Origin: Nematostella vectensis
Taxonomy: Eukaryota; Cnidaria; Anthozoa; Actiniaria; Edwardsiidae
Direction: 5' to 3'
DNA length: 64,000 nt
Assembly: GCF_932526225.1 (NCBI RefSeq)
Contig: NC_064046.1
Span: 9,451,719-9,515,718, forward strand
Positions 1-13,100 of this stretch are shown here, one piece after another. The translations under genes were made by a program, and so were the position numbers. Every line of letters starts with the position of its first letter. Position 1 is the first letter of the stretch. The notes beneath the pieces are model-generated. The model did not search any database, had not been told where the DNA came from, and saw nothing but the letters and a program-made list of their open reading frames with translations.

Positions 1-900
1 GCTTGTGAAAATATGATCTGTCTGATACATCTCAGCCCCCGGCGACCGAACCAGGCCGCGAAAACGTTGCTCTTTATCGGGGTTCAGACGTTTGTTCTGT
101 TAACTAGAAACTAAGAGTCTTACTAGAGTCTAAGTCCAGTTTTCTTTTAATTTTTGTTAGTAATTGCCTTGCTACTGCCTTAGTTCGCATTGAGCACAAG
201 CGCATTCATGGTTGTCCTAGACTTTCACATCATCCTTCTTTAAGGTGTTACGAGAGGTACCAAATACTATGATCTTGGATGGCACTGCTTTACTTGAGAT
301 GAAGGGTATTGATTGAAGTGAACTGAGTTACACAGAGCGTGCAGGCTCGGCTCGGGGTGGTTCTCACGGTTTTCACGGAATTATGTCCTGTTACTAAGGG
401 TGTGTTTGGATTATTATTGGTGGTAATTCCTCTGAGTTGAGCCTTTCACAAATATTGATAAATATGATGGTGGAGTTTCCTACAAAAACATCTTTGTAGA
501 CGAGACTACAATAGTAACTCTATGTTTCCGCTAGGGACTACGAATAACTAAAACCAGCTTCGTAACACAAAGTTGTCCCCATAGTCGATGCCCCGTTATC
601 TCGATAGCAGGTATTTTAAGAAGAAAGGGACCTCTCTCGATCCTCGCATCGAACACCTGGGTATACCGATGATCTCTGAATCAAGGTATCTGACGTCTCC
701 GTCAACGTTGCCTAGTCGTTACTTAAGGTATTAAAAGATCAGTTTTACTAACAATCCGATGTACCGCTAGCTAAATCATACGCGTCTACATACACTGTTG
801 ATAGAGAATGAAAAAGCTCTATGAGCGAAATCGTGAATACCTATAGAGCAAGAAAGGGCTCTGTGAGCCATATCGTGAATTCCTAAAACCCAATAAAAAG
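1..900. other. Left edge, no exon recognised
   Basis: I see no cadherin exon or other gene in this stretch, which would lie in the intron after exon A10 of the minus-strand gene. The first roughly 780 bases have balanced base composition and many CpG, unlike the AT-rich introns further right. Bases about 790-890 hold a 42-base tandem duplication, in frame with the exon A10 reading frame, which would read as two similar 14-residue blocks each beginning GIHD. The next exon of the gene presumably lies beyond the left edge. Confidence 0.4.
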
Positions 901-939
901 TTCTGTTAGCCGATATTTTAATGTCGAGAGATGGGTTAC

Positions 940-1191
940 CTGTGGTGAGAGACTTGGCAACTCGGATGAGCCCATTGTCCGTGAGGACCTGGAAAGCGCC
1001 CTCTTGATTTCCCGCCACGATCGAGTAACGAATTCGTCCGTTATTTGCTGTGTCCAGGTCAGTAGATGTGACTTGCACAACGTGCTCGAGGACAGGAGCG
1101 TCCAGTGAGAGCTTAGCGTGGTACGAAGCCGCCGAGAACTTAGGATCGTTGTCATTGATGTCCCTTAGGTAGATGCGGACCTCGGCGATTG
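940..1191 (-). CDS. Gene A exon 10: end of EC13, first part of EC14
   Basis: The acceptor is TTTTCTAG, phase 1. The exon reads AIAEVRIYLRDINDNDPKF, the EC13 end, then YHAKLSLDAPVLEHV and TSTDLDTANNGRIRYSIV of EC14. It closely resembles gene B exon 8 (VDDVNDHAPRF, FHVEIPLNTPPD, RYSIIQGNKQG). The 3' end is uncertain. Gene B's exon ends DIK before GTCAGT. Here the matching DIK is at 917-925 but is followed by AT rather than GT, so the only nearby donor is ACAG/GTAACC, which ends the exon at 940 and drops about seven residues. Confidence 0.75.
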
Positions 1192-4100
1192 CTAGAAAAC
1201 AATGTAGCAATGTTATTTTTTGTAAAGACAAACTATCGGGAGGGCAGACATTGGAATGCGAGCCGCTTCCGGGTGTCGGAAATCCGCAAGTGACCAGATT
1301 AGCGTTAATGCTGAAACGTGTTTGATTCACGGTCGAGACGTGTTTTTATTTATCGTTTTTTTTTCTGAATTTGACTTGTTGAACGTATGTGAGCTTACTA
1401 TAGAAGCTTGTGTTCCTCAGTCCCAAAATGGACATTCATAATATTTATTAGGATTTTAAATGTGAAGCGCTTTTAGAACATGGCAATATAAATACTATTT
1501 TATTTTAATTCATTACTTTTTGGACACCAAATCAATATCTATCTTTCGGCATGACTCAGTCAAAGGCTAAGTAATTGTTTGGGAAAAATATGCTGAGCTC
1601 TCATTATTTCGCTTCTTCCTCAATCAATAAGTAAGGAGTTTCGCTTTTATAGCAGAACCACCTTTTAGTAGGTACCCATTACCGTACGATACAACCTCCA
1701 AAAGAACACCAACATTTATCATTTACAACCGCAAGAAAAAAAAGTTAACCCAATATATCCCTAAGTATTACGTACCACTAAGCTTATTAGCACCGTTATC
1801 CTCCGCTCTAACAAAGAGCACATGCATACTGATATCCTCATAGTCCAGACTTTTCCCGGAGGCCAGAGAGATGATTCCTGTTGTCTGGTCGAGGTCAAAC
1901 TTGTCCATGCTCTGGATATCAGAGGCGTAGAGGAACCTGTAGGAGATCTGACCGTGTGAGCCGCTATCACGATCCGTCGCCGCTACTTTCCCGATAGACG
2001 TGCCTGAACCTGTAAAACAGAGAAGAACCTGGATAAAGCGAGCTTATCCCTACAAATGGGCGTGTAGCGGAACCGGTTGGTAAGAGAAAGAGGGTGAGGA
2101 ACCTGAGAGAAGCGAATCTATCTGCTCTGAATGGCGTGTGCCGGAACGAGAAGAGAAAGAGGTTAAAAAGGAAGCCTAAAACGAGCTTTTTTTACTAATA
2201 GACATGACACGTCTGTGAAATAACAAAACAGCAATGGCTTCACATACGAATAGGGGACTTGCGCTAAGAGATCACGTGACCTTTTTGGTGTCAAATTCAA
2301 GCCAAAATAAGCACAGCGCCTGTTACGCCAGAGAATGTGGTGAACATTAATAAAATATTTGAAAAAAAAAATTCTGGATGTCCCCTTCTGATCACAACAA
2401 ACATGATACTTACTAATATCCTCATTAGCGAAAAACTCGTAAACCGACTTCGTGAAGGTCGGGGAGTCGTCGTTGATGTCCGTTAAAGACACGACAACCT
2501 CTGTGAAGTCTTCGTTATTCCCGAGCGCCACACGAACGCGTAACGTGTAACTAGGCAACACCTCCCTGTCGAGTGGCTGTGCAACCGTGATCTGACCAGA
2601 GCTGTCAATACAGAATGCGTCGCCTAGGTTACCAGAAACAAACGAGTACTGTAGTAGGGCGTTTGAGTCCCCGTATGTTGCCTTCACACTGATAACCTGC
2701 GAGACAAAAAGCGTTATTATTTGTATCAATATTATTTGCGACAATATGTGTCAATAATGCCATTAGGGGGAGTGTCACGCGCTCAAGGGGCCAAAGCCGA
2801 AGACAACGCTTAAACAGCCTCTGCCAGCTGCCATTTTGTCATTCTAGCAAAGTACCAAGTGTGAAAAAGCATCCATTTCCATCGGCTGTTTTGACCTGAC
2901 ACGGATTCTAAGAACTAATTTGAGCAAAGAAAAGCCTGCACCATTTAGCTATCGCGCCTATCATTAAAACATCACCTCTTTCACGCACTTTATTACTATG
3001 CTAAACAAATATCCCACACCCAACAAATGGGATTGATTTTATGAATGTCCGGTTCCGTCACCTGTTGTCCGACTTTCGTGTTCTCTTGCACGTCCACAGT
3101 GTATTTGGCCTGTCCAAAAACCGGTGGAGTCTTGATGTTTAGCACTTTGACGATGACTGTGATTTCGCTGTACTGAGGTGGGGAACCTTTATCTGTAGCG
3201 CGCACAGTGATTTGATAGTCGATAACAGTTCTAGAAAATATATTTAGATCATTTAGCAAAATATTCACCCATACGGGGTTCAATTTCGTTGAGTTCCACT
3301 TTAAAAAAAGGGGAAACATTTATCAACACTTAATCAATAAGCCATCGGGGGAGTTCGGAAAAGGGGTACGGCAGTTCGAGATTTGGGATTTAGGAGTCAA
3401 GTCAATTTCGGGGGTCGGCACTCGGAAGTCCGTTGTGAACTTGGAGGTCGAGAGTTCTGGAATCGGCACTTGGAAGTCGAGAGATCGGGAATCGGCACTT
3501 GGAAGCCGAGTGTTCGGGAAACTGGGTAGGCAGGGATTTGTTTGAAAGTTTGGGGCTCGGCACTAATTTCAAAGAATAACAAAAAAAAGTCTGTATTTCG
3601 TCACTTACGAGAGCTTGGTTGTTGTCTTGAGTACGTTGGAAGGCGTGTCTATGGTGATGGGAGCGTTGGACGGCACTGTGCCCTGGATACTCATGGTCAC
3701 CTGGGCGTTGGCTCCTTCATCTGAGTCCACTGCTCGTAGCTAGGAAACGAGGAAAGAGATGAGCACAAGAACAAAAACTAGAAATACGCCACGGAAAGAG
3801 AGAGAAGGGCAACATAATTACATGAAAAAATAGGTAGGACAGGAAACATAGTTGGAGGAAAAGACGGACGAAGGAAAAAACGAACTAACGGGCAGACACA
3901 GACGGAGAGATATAGACAGACACAGACGAAAAGACAAACAGACCGACAGGAACCCAGACACATAGACGGACAGAGACACAGACGGACAGATACATGGCAG
4001 GACAGACTCATGGACGGACAGACACACAGACGGATAGACACACAGACGAAGAGATATAGATAGACAGACACAGACAAACAGACACGACAGACACATTGAC

Positions 4101-7100
4101 GGACAGAGACACAGACACATAGACGGACAGATATAGATAGACAGACAAGACAAACAGACACGTAGATGGACAGACACACAGACGGACAAATACATAGACG
4201 GACAGAAACAGACAAACAGACACATAGACGGACAGACAAATAGACGGACAGACACATAGACGGAAAGACACATAGAAGGACAGAGACAGACGGGCAGACA
4301 CAAAGAAGGACTTACTGTTGCGATGATCGTGTTGGCAGGTGCATAGTTGTCCACCACGAACTGCTTGTTAACGCGATCAAATGTGAACAATGGTGTGTTG
4401 TCGTTGACATCAGTGACAGTCACCAAGCACTCCACATCCGTGGCAAGTGTGAGCGAACCCCCGGTATATGTGCCGCGAACATACAGCTTGTAAGACTTGG
4501 TCCTCTCACGATCTAACTGTCTGAGTAGCAGCACTCGCCCGCTAGAGTCGATACTGAACATGGTGTTACCATTCTCGATTTGCCCTCCTACTAGGCTGTA
4601 TGCGATGCCAGACGAAGAGCCAGATTTGGTGGCAGTTGCCCGGAAGACCTCAATATTCAATGGGGAGTTCTCGGCAATGGAAGCGGAGTAGGGATTCTGG
4701 CTAAACCGGACGGGCGTGTCACTGCTGGGTTAGACCGAGATAAACACGTCTACGGTCGCCTCAAGCGCTGGGGAACCTGATTTAAGACAAAAATACAGTC
4801 AAGGGTCCAAGGATGGATCACTGGGGACCTGGAGTGACACAAGAATTTAATCAAAGGCCCAAGGATGGAGCTTTGGGGGGCCTGCAGTGAGACAAGAATT
4901 TAATCAAAGGCCCAAGGATGGATCACTGGGAACCTGGAGTGACACAAGAATTTGTTAAGGTCCAAGAATAGAGCTCTTGGGGGCCTGGAGTGAGACAAGA
5001 ATTTAGTCAAAGGCCCAAGGATGGAGCTCTGGGTGGCCTGGAGTGAGACAAGAATTTAGTCAAAGGTCCAAAAGTTTGGAGCTCTGGAGAACCTGAAGTA
5101 AAACAAGAAATCAATAAAGGGCCCAAGGATGGAGACGCTTTTTCTCACAAAATGAGGGCACATAGGTCTAAGTATAAATTGGTCATAGATAGGCTCAAGT
5201 ACCTATCTTCTACTTTTTTACTAAAATGAATAGAGGTACACTTAGATGATACTCACCTCCGTCCTTCGCTTTGGCCTGCAGCTTGTATAAAGTGTTAGCG
5301 GTAAGGATATTCGTGCTTTCTATCATCCCCGAGTCGTCGACGCGGAAACGATCATACCTGAAATAGAACGAAAACGCTCGTCTTTACACGTGATGGGCTT
5401 GTATTATGAAAATTATCAGTTAAATGTTGATGTTATCAATTGCGCATCTAGTTTGTGAAGGACTTCCCCCGTGGACCACACTATCAAACTATCACTTTTA
5501 TATCAGGCAGGATGATCAAAAAGGACTTTTAAAAATGCTACAACTAGTTTTCGTTTCATATCAAAAGAGTTCTGGATTAACCATGGCCTACGTTCAACTC
5601 ATAGCCTCTTTAAAGAAGGCCAATCACGCAGCCATTTTACGCTCCCGCACCATACCGAATGACTCAAGGAACCATTCCATCGGCTAATTCAAGCAAGAAA
5701 CAAAGAAACTTTCAATCAAATATCATTAATAAAGTATCCGACTTTAATCGTGGATGGTTTTCTTGCAAATTGACCGATGTACTTTCAATTGTAAACAATA
5801 ACAGAAGACTGGTTTATCGACAATCTTCAAGGGTGAATGCAATAAAATCTTATCCTGTAATTCATCTAAATTTTCTAAAACGCAAAGGACTACGACGTCC
5901 TAGATAGCAGAGTTCTTTTAGGCTAATGTTTAGCCCGAACCGTCCACGTTGTCCGGTTTAGCGAGGTACTCACCCTGAGGTCTCGCCTGCTGATACTGTT
6001 GGGTCGATCAGCTGATAAGTCACCTCTCCAAGGGAGCCCATGTCCTTGTCAATGATTGACAGCTGCATGACGCTGGTGTCGGTGGGTAGAGTGTCCGGTT
6101 TAGACGCCCAGAAAGACGTGCGGGAGAACACGGGCGTGTAGGTGTTGGTATCGGTTACGGTAACCTCGACTTTGGTGGTTGCAAACATCCCAGGAAAGTT
6201 TTTATCCGTTACCTGAAAATATAGCATACAATCGACTCTGAAATGAATAGAAATTACGCATTATTAAAGCAAACTGTAAGACAGTGCGAGAAAATGTGAT
6301 AATTTGATCGATCTAAGGGTGTCTGCGGTTACCTCGATGTTTTCTTATGAAACAACCTCTGTAAACGCGAGCGTTTCGAGCTATGCAATCTATCGCATTT
6401 TCGCGCGCTTTTACAAAGCTTTACTAGCCAATCAGGGTGGCTTTAGTTTGATTTATGTCAACGAAATATGTGATTCTAGCATGCTTATTGGTCATGGAAG
6501 CGCTAGCCAATCAGGGTGGCTTTAGTTTGATTTATATCAATCAAATATGTGAACCTTGCATGCTTATTGGTCATGGAGGCGCTAGCCAATCAGGGTGGCT
6601 TTAGTTTGATTTATGTCAATCAAATATGTGATTCTAGTATGCTTATTTGTCATGGAAGCGCTAGCCAATCAAGGTGGCTTTAGTTGATTTATGTCAATCA
6701 AATATGTGATTCTAGTATGCTTATTTGTCATGGAAGCGCTAGCCAATCAAGGTGGCTTTAGTTTATGTCAATCAAATATGTGATTCTTGCATGCTTATTG
6801 GTCATGGAAGCGCGCGGCGCGTTGAATAAAAAGCACATGAAAGGCTGATTTAAACAGCAAGGTCTAGTCGTATGCGACCTGCCTACCACATGTCTTAGCC
6901 CTTAATTACACACGACTTTCGTAGTCGAGCATCAAAGCAGAATCGTAGACTGATTTTCACTCTACGACGCGAAATGTAGAGGTGTCGCAGGCACGTCGCA
7001 TACGACTAAAACGTGCTGTGTAAATCGGCCTAAAGTTTAATATAAAACACTTGTAAGTTTTCTCGGTGTTTGTGTATTCACGAAATACAAATAAAACTAA

Positions 7101-10100
7101 ATAAAGTGCGGGGAAGACGCTGTCGATGTACCTTCATATCAAACGTGAACTTGGACGCGACGAAGGTATCCAAAGTCTTTTCGATGACAAACTTGCACTC
7201 GCCGCCATCTTGCACCACCGACAGGTAATCCAAGGGGATTCGTGACGTCATTTCCTCCATCGAGCACTCCAACTGGGTACTTAGAGTGTCCTCGTCCACG
7301 AAACGAATACCACGTGACAGGGTCGAACGCACGCTAGCGCCCTCAGGGACCGAGACCTTGTACTCTGATTGGCTGAACTGCGGGGGGTCTTTCTCGTCCT
7401 TGATCGTGATGGCGACATCAGATGATGACGTCATGATGTTTGGGGCGATACCGCTCTGTGCAGAGATTTGTATGCGGTACTTGTCAGCGGTTTCATAGTC
7501 GAAGGACTGGAGGGAAGAAAAACGCCCTGTTGACACAAAAAACTTTTGCTCACGCCACCAGTGCCGTACATTACTATTTTTGGTTATATCGATTTACCTA
7601 CTTATTATGCAAATATTCAAAATGGCCGCGCGGAGTTTGAAACTTGAATTTGTTTTGTTAGCGAGACGTCGCATCGCAAAAATCGACCAAAACAGCAAAA
7701 TATCCTGCTCTATACCAAGTTTGATATTTGATTGATGAGTTCCTGTGCTCGAAAGTAAAATATCGTTTGGGAAACCTTTTCAAATTGAGCGCTTTTATTG
7801 GAGACTGCCGTAAAATCGAACTCTCTTCGTAATGTTTACGTTTAGAAAAAGAGAAATATGAGTGTGATGGACCAAATTCTACGGCTTAGGACCTTAACAG
7901 GACTAAACTAGGATAAATGAGGATCATAGTATACTAAAACAATTTTCACCACAAGCCGAAACGAGTGCCCACAGGGTATGGTGAAAGTTGAGAAGAGCGG
8001 AGGTTGAATTGTGAGGACGAAAGTGCGAGTCAAGGCCCAACGTCAGGGAAAAATCGCCGAAGAATAGGTATGAAAATTTGTGTCAACATTTAGCCGAAAA
8101 GCATTTTACCCTACCCTTGTCTCTCGGGGGTTCGCTTCTTATCATTCTTTAGCTAAATGTCTTGCCCTGCGACCACCACAACAACATGGTGGGGGGGGGG
8201 GGGCACTCTAGCTGTGAACATGACTGTTGGTTCCGACAGATACGAACATTTTATGCCCCCAAAAGAATGGAACCGCGCCACCCCTAAGAATATACCTGCA
8301 TCTGAACTCTATACCCAAAACTCCACCAAGAATAAATAGCCCCCCCCCCTTCCCCCAAAAAAAGTAACCCAAATCTGAGTTCTATTCGTAAATCATACAA
8401 AAGCTTGAAACTTGCCAGTCCCATAAAAAAGTTTTAGAAGGAAAATTTGCTTATCAAATTTTATTTATTTTTATTCCCTTTTATAAAAAAAAATTCTATC
8501 CTCCTAACCTCCAAGGCCCTAGTCATAAAACCCGGTACAATTTTACTTCCTTGTCTTCGCACCTTGTGTGAGCACACCACATGTGACATGCCCTCAGTCA
8601 TCACAACCTCACTCCCCTTACCATGCATTTCTCAACCTTTCATTTTACACTCTATGCCTTTTCCTATTTGTCTGCACACACCATAAAATAACCCTCATTG
8701 AGTAAGCGCATTACATAGCCACTCAAACCAGTGCCCCCTCTAAAATCTAATGCTAGAGGGGCATAATATGTTAAAATAAGCATTTGTGATAAGAACTTTT
8801 TGATGAATTAGCCCCCCCCCTACTCATCCTCAAAAATACCCAAACCTGAGTTCTATACATAAAACATACCAAGCATAGAAACTTACCTCCCAAATAAATA
8901 ACCAAACCTAAATTCTATAGCCCAAGCAAACAAAATCTTGCTATAAGGGAGCTTCAACTCTCAGATTTGCTTATTAAATAAAATCAATTTTATTCCATTT
9001 TTTATAAAAAAAAAAGACAACAAACAAACTCTGTGCAATAGGCACTGAGATAAAAAATGCTCCTGAAGTATCACCAAATATAAATATTTATTTTCCATAC
9101 AGTATGATATCTATGACTGCACAATCATACTCCTAGAATCTCCAAGGCCTAGTAATCAAACCTGGTACAAGAGGGGTAAAAAGAAGGGCATAATATGCTA
9201 AAATAAGCATTTGCGATAAGGACTTTCTGTCAAATTAGCCCCCCCCCAAAAAAAAAAAAATAAATAAAAAAATACCCAAACCTGAGTTCTATACATAAAA
9301 TATACCAAGTATAGAAACTTACCTCCCAAACAATTACTCAAACCTATATACCCCAAACATATAAATTCTTAATATCACTATAGTTTAAAGGGGAGCTTCA
9401 ACACTCAGACTTGCCTATCAAATCAAATAAATTTAATACCCTTTTTATAAAAAAAAGACTCTTTGCGCATATAATAGAGACTGGCGAGAAAAAAAAATAA
9501 GCCTAAAGTATCACCAAATATGAATAGATATTTTCCATATGATATCTGCTCTAGTGAAGCTTGGAGCCTCTGGTACCCAGGGTATGACTATACTCCCATT
9601 CTCCTATTATCTCCAAGCCTAGTAATCAAACATGGTACAAGTTTACTTCATCTTCACAACCTGTGTCAGCACCCCCAATTAGACATACCCTTAGTCACCA
9701 CCTCTTTGCCCTTACCATGCCTTTTCCTCACCCTAGTTTACACTTTATGCCTTTTTCCATTTGTCTGCACACACAATGAAATACACCCTCAATGGCTCTA
9801 ACTTGGTGTTAGAACCTGTGTATTAAGCACGATTTGTGTCACAAAACTTCCTTTTTTAAATAAAATAAATCATGATGAAAACAGAGCTGGATACAATGAA
9901 GTCCTTTGGGGATGGTTCTGACACTGAGGTATACATACACCCCTCATTGAATAAGCACATTACATAGCCCCTCAAACAAGTGCCCCCTCTAGAATCCATT
10001 TATAAAAAAAGCCATAATGTGAGCATTTGTGGTAAGGACTTTTTTTACAACGAGTAATAGCAAAGTAATGCAGCAATGAATAATGACTGCCATCCCTGAG

Positions 10101-13100
10101 ATTTACTGATCATAGCAAATCTATCTATTCCAGGATCAAATATAAACATTTAAACAGTACTTTCATGTAGTGTCTTTAAATTGCATACAATAAACAGTGA
10201 CTCGCGGCCAATCTGTATACGATATAGCTTCATTTTTTTTAAATGAGACTCGCTGCCATTCTGTATAAGATTCATTTTAGTTTCAATATCCCAGCTAAAA
10301 TTTTTCTTGGAGTGTCTTCATTCCGAGTGCGAAAGCAAGATAAACCCAGGGAAATTTTGTGCATTTGTATGACTTGATGAAACGTACAACTAGATAATTG
10401 GTGATCAATGTTATAGCCTGGTAGCAGTGGCTTACCCTTCCGCGTTCATTACAGTACGATTTGGTGAAGTCGTAAAAATAACCCTGCAAATGAGGTCTGT
10501 TGCCGATGAGAAACAACACAAATAGGGTATATATGACGCACTGAGTCGGTGAAATCCCTGCTTAAACAGATAAGAAGAAATCACTGCTAGCAGAGAGTAA
10601 AAAAGCGGCGTTCAACATGATTTTCCCGATTCTACGGAACCGCCATTTTGTTTTCCCACTCTGAGTTGAGGCGTGTCCGCGTGAGACTGGGCATAGTAAT
10701 ACTCATCTCTGATTGGTTAATGAGATTGTTTATCAAATATAACCAAAAATGGTAATGTTCCGCACTGGCCACTGTGCATGCTCCTTTTCACAATTTTTCC
10801 CATTAAATAAGCGCCCGCCTCAAATAATAAACCCTTACCACCAAAAAAATGAATAAGCCATTAGGAACTAAAACGAGCATTTACGATAAGCACATTTGGT
10901 ATATAATTTTTAAACGCGGTATTTCATTCAGGATACCTGTGTGAGATCAAAGCGAATACCGTAAAGTATGCTTGTCGCATGCTACAAGCATGGGCTTCCT
11001 GTGTTTGGACCAGTTACAGCGCGCGTTAAATGCAGATTCTATATAGCTCAATACAACTTTCTACGTTTTTGTTTTAAATCCAAAGTTGCAAAGTCACCTA
11101 AACATAAAATCCTATGCTTTATATATCGAACTGAACCGAACATATCGTAATATCTTCCCCAAATCAGGCGATGGAAACTAACGCTATCCAATGACAAGAT
11201 GGCGACTGACACTAATAACGTTATCCATTGAAGTTCGGCCTTCTAGCTGAGCATAAAAAGCGCAACATCCATACCGTATGTCTTTTACATGACCATAGCA
11301 TATGTTTCACGTAATCCTCAAACTGTCACACAGTTGAATTGCTTTGAGTCGTGTTACATAAGCAGCGATTCTGCGTACGTATACATAAATTTCCTTGTAA
11401 TGAAGTGATTTAAAATTAAATGGTACTTGTAAACCTTTCGAATTAACTGGAAAATGTAATAGAAATCAATTTTTCTATTCTACACTTAGTCTAGCGTGCT
11501 CGAAGGTGCATGCCGGAATACTGCCCACTGGGCTGAACAATACAAAACATAGCAGGGCTGATGATTAACCCACATGCGTCATGGGTTTAGCAGGACTACC
11601 TTTGTTTTACTAATAGTGGGTACAGAAAAGGAATGTGTTATGCTTGCTTTGTGGACGGAAGTTTTTCTACGCCTTAATTCTGAACTCCAGTGTAAACAAA
11701 AATAATTTGAACAAATACAATCACAAATCCAATCATGTTATAATTATAAGTTTGTATGTGAACAGGGAAAAAATAATAGTGTGTAAAATTGGCGAGGACC
11801 AAAGCTTGCAAACAACGAGCAATCCACACTTGAATGGGTTCCAAGTGAGTGTAGTTAAGTGGCTTCCACTAAAGTAAAGCAGCGAAATGGCTTCCAGAGA
11901 TTTTAACAATTGCGCTATTTTTGTGTTCCACATGTACCGAAATGAGTTTAACAATATAACGATTAATTAATTTAATATCTGAAAACGCCGCGAGGGAAAA
12001 GATAAAATAAGCATCGGAAATACGATAGTTGCCACAGGAATCGGCATAGCTTTCAAGAATACGTTGAATAGTTTAGGTTGGGTTGCTAAGAAATGTTGAT
12101 TGATTCAAAATAAGATATATATACCAATCCAAGTGTGCCAAGCAAAGGCTCCAAGATGTCGAATGTAAAACTAAAATCGATTCCCTTCAATTACGATTAA
12201 CCAAATGGTTAGAAAGGTTTTTCTTACAACCGAAATTCTACCAAGCGTCTTTATCATTCAATTGGTCACGGGTAATTAAATACTTGTGTGGTTTTTGGCT
12301 CTATGAATATTCTCGCAAAATTCAAGATTTCTAAAGTGTTAACATAACCGCAATAAAATTACCGGCCATGCGCTACCACGAAATAGACAACGAATGATAC
12401 AAAGTGTGCATGCAAATTGTTATCCGACATACAAATGGCTTACTACAGCACGTAAATGGCTTCCAAGTACGACCTGGGAGGTCTGTGTGAGCGAGTTTTA
12501 TCTTGATAAGACCACCAAATAACACGATAACCCGCCGAGATTGCGGGACTAATTACGAGCTAAAAAATAAGCTTTTAATTCTTACCGGATTTAGAGTCGA
12601 TCCCGAACGGCTCCCCTCTCGATTCGATGCTGTAAATCACAGGCTGGCCTTTCGTGTCTATCGCAGCTACGCACACTAAGTTAGCAATGCTTCCCTGGTT
12701 CTCCGGCACAGAGATGGCATATGGGGTGTTTTTAAACACCGGCGGAGACTCGGTTTTGCTTGTAATCTCCACGTTAACTTGCCCGGTAGCTCTCTTAGTG
12801 GTGCCATAGTTTGAACTCGTTGCCGTTACAACGAGTTCGTATGTTGAGGGTTCTGTTGTAAGGTCTATTGGTCCAGTCGTGAGAATAAGCCCACTCGTGG
12901 GCACTATCTTGAAACTACAAGCGCCTGTGATAGAATAAGACACAGATTCCCCCAGATCATGATCCACTACTTTTACTACAGTCACAAAAGTATTCTCGGG
13001 AGATTTCTCCGGGGCTTTAGCGTAATACATAGGTTGAGTAAACTGCGGAAAATGATCATCAACATCTTGAATTTTAACCATCACGTATAAATTTGATGAC

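Noticed and set aside
3818-4660. 280-codon frame with a cysteine-rich tail
   Set aside because: The cadherin part is exon A5; the tail is read-through of the CAGACA repeat beyond a good GTAAGT donor.
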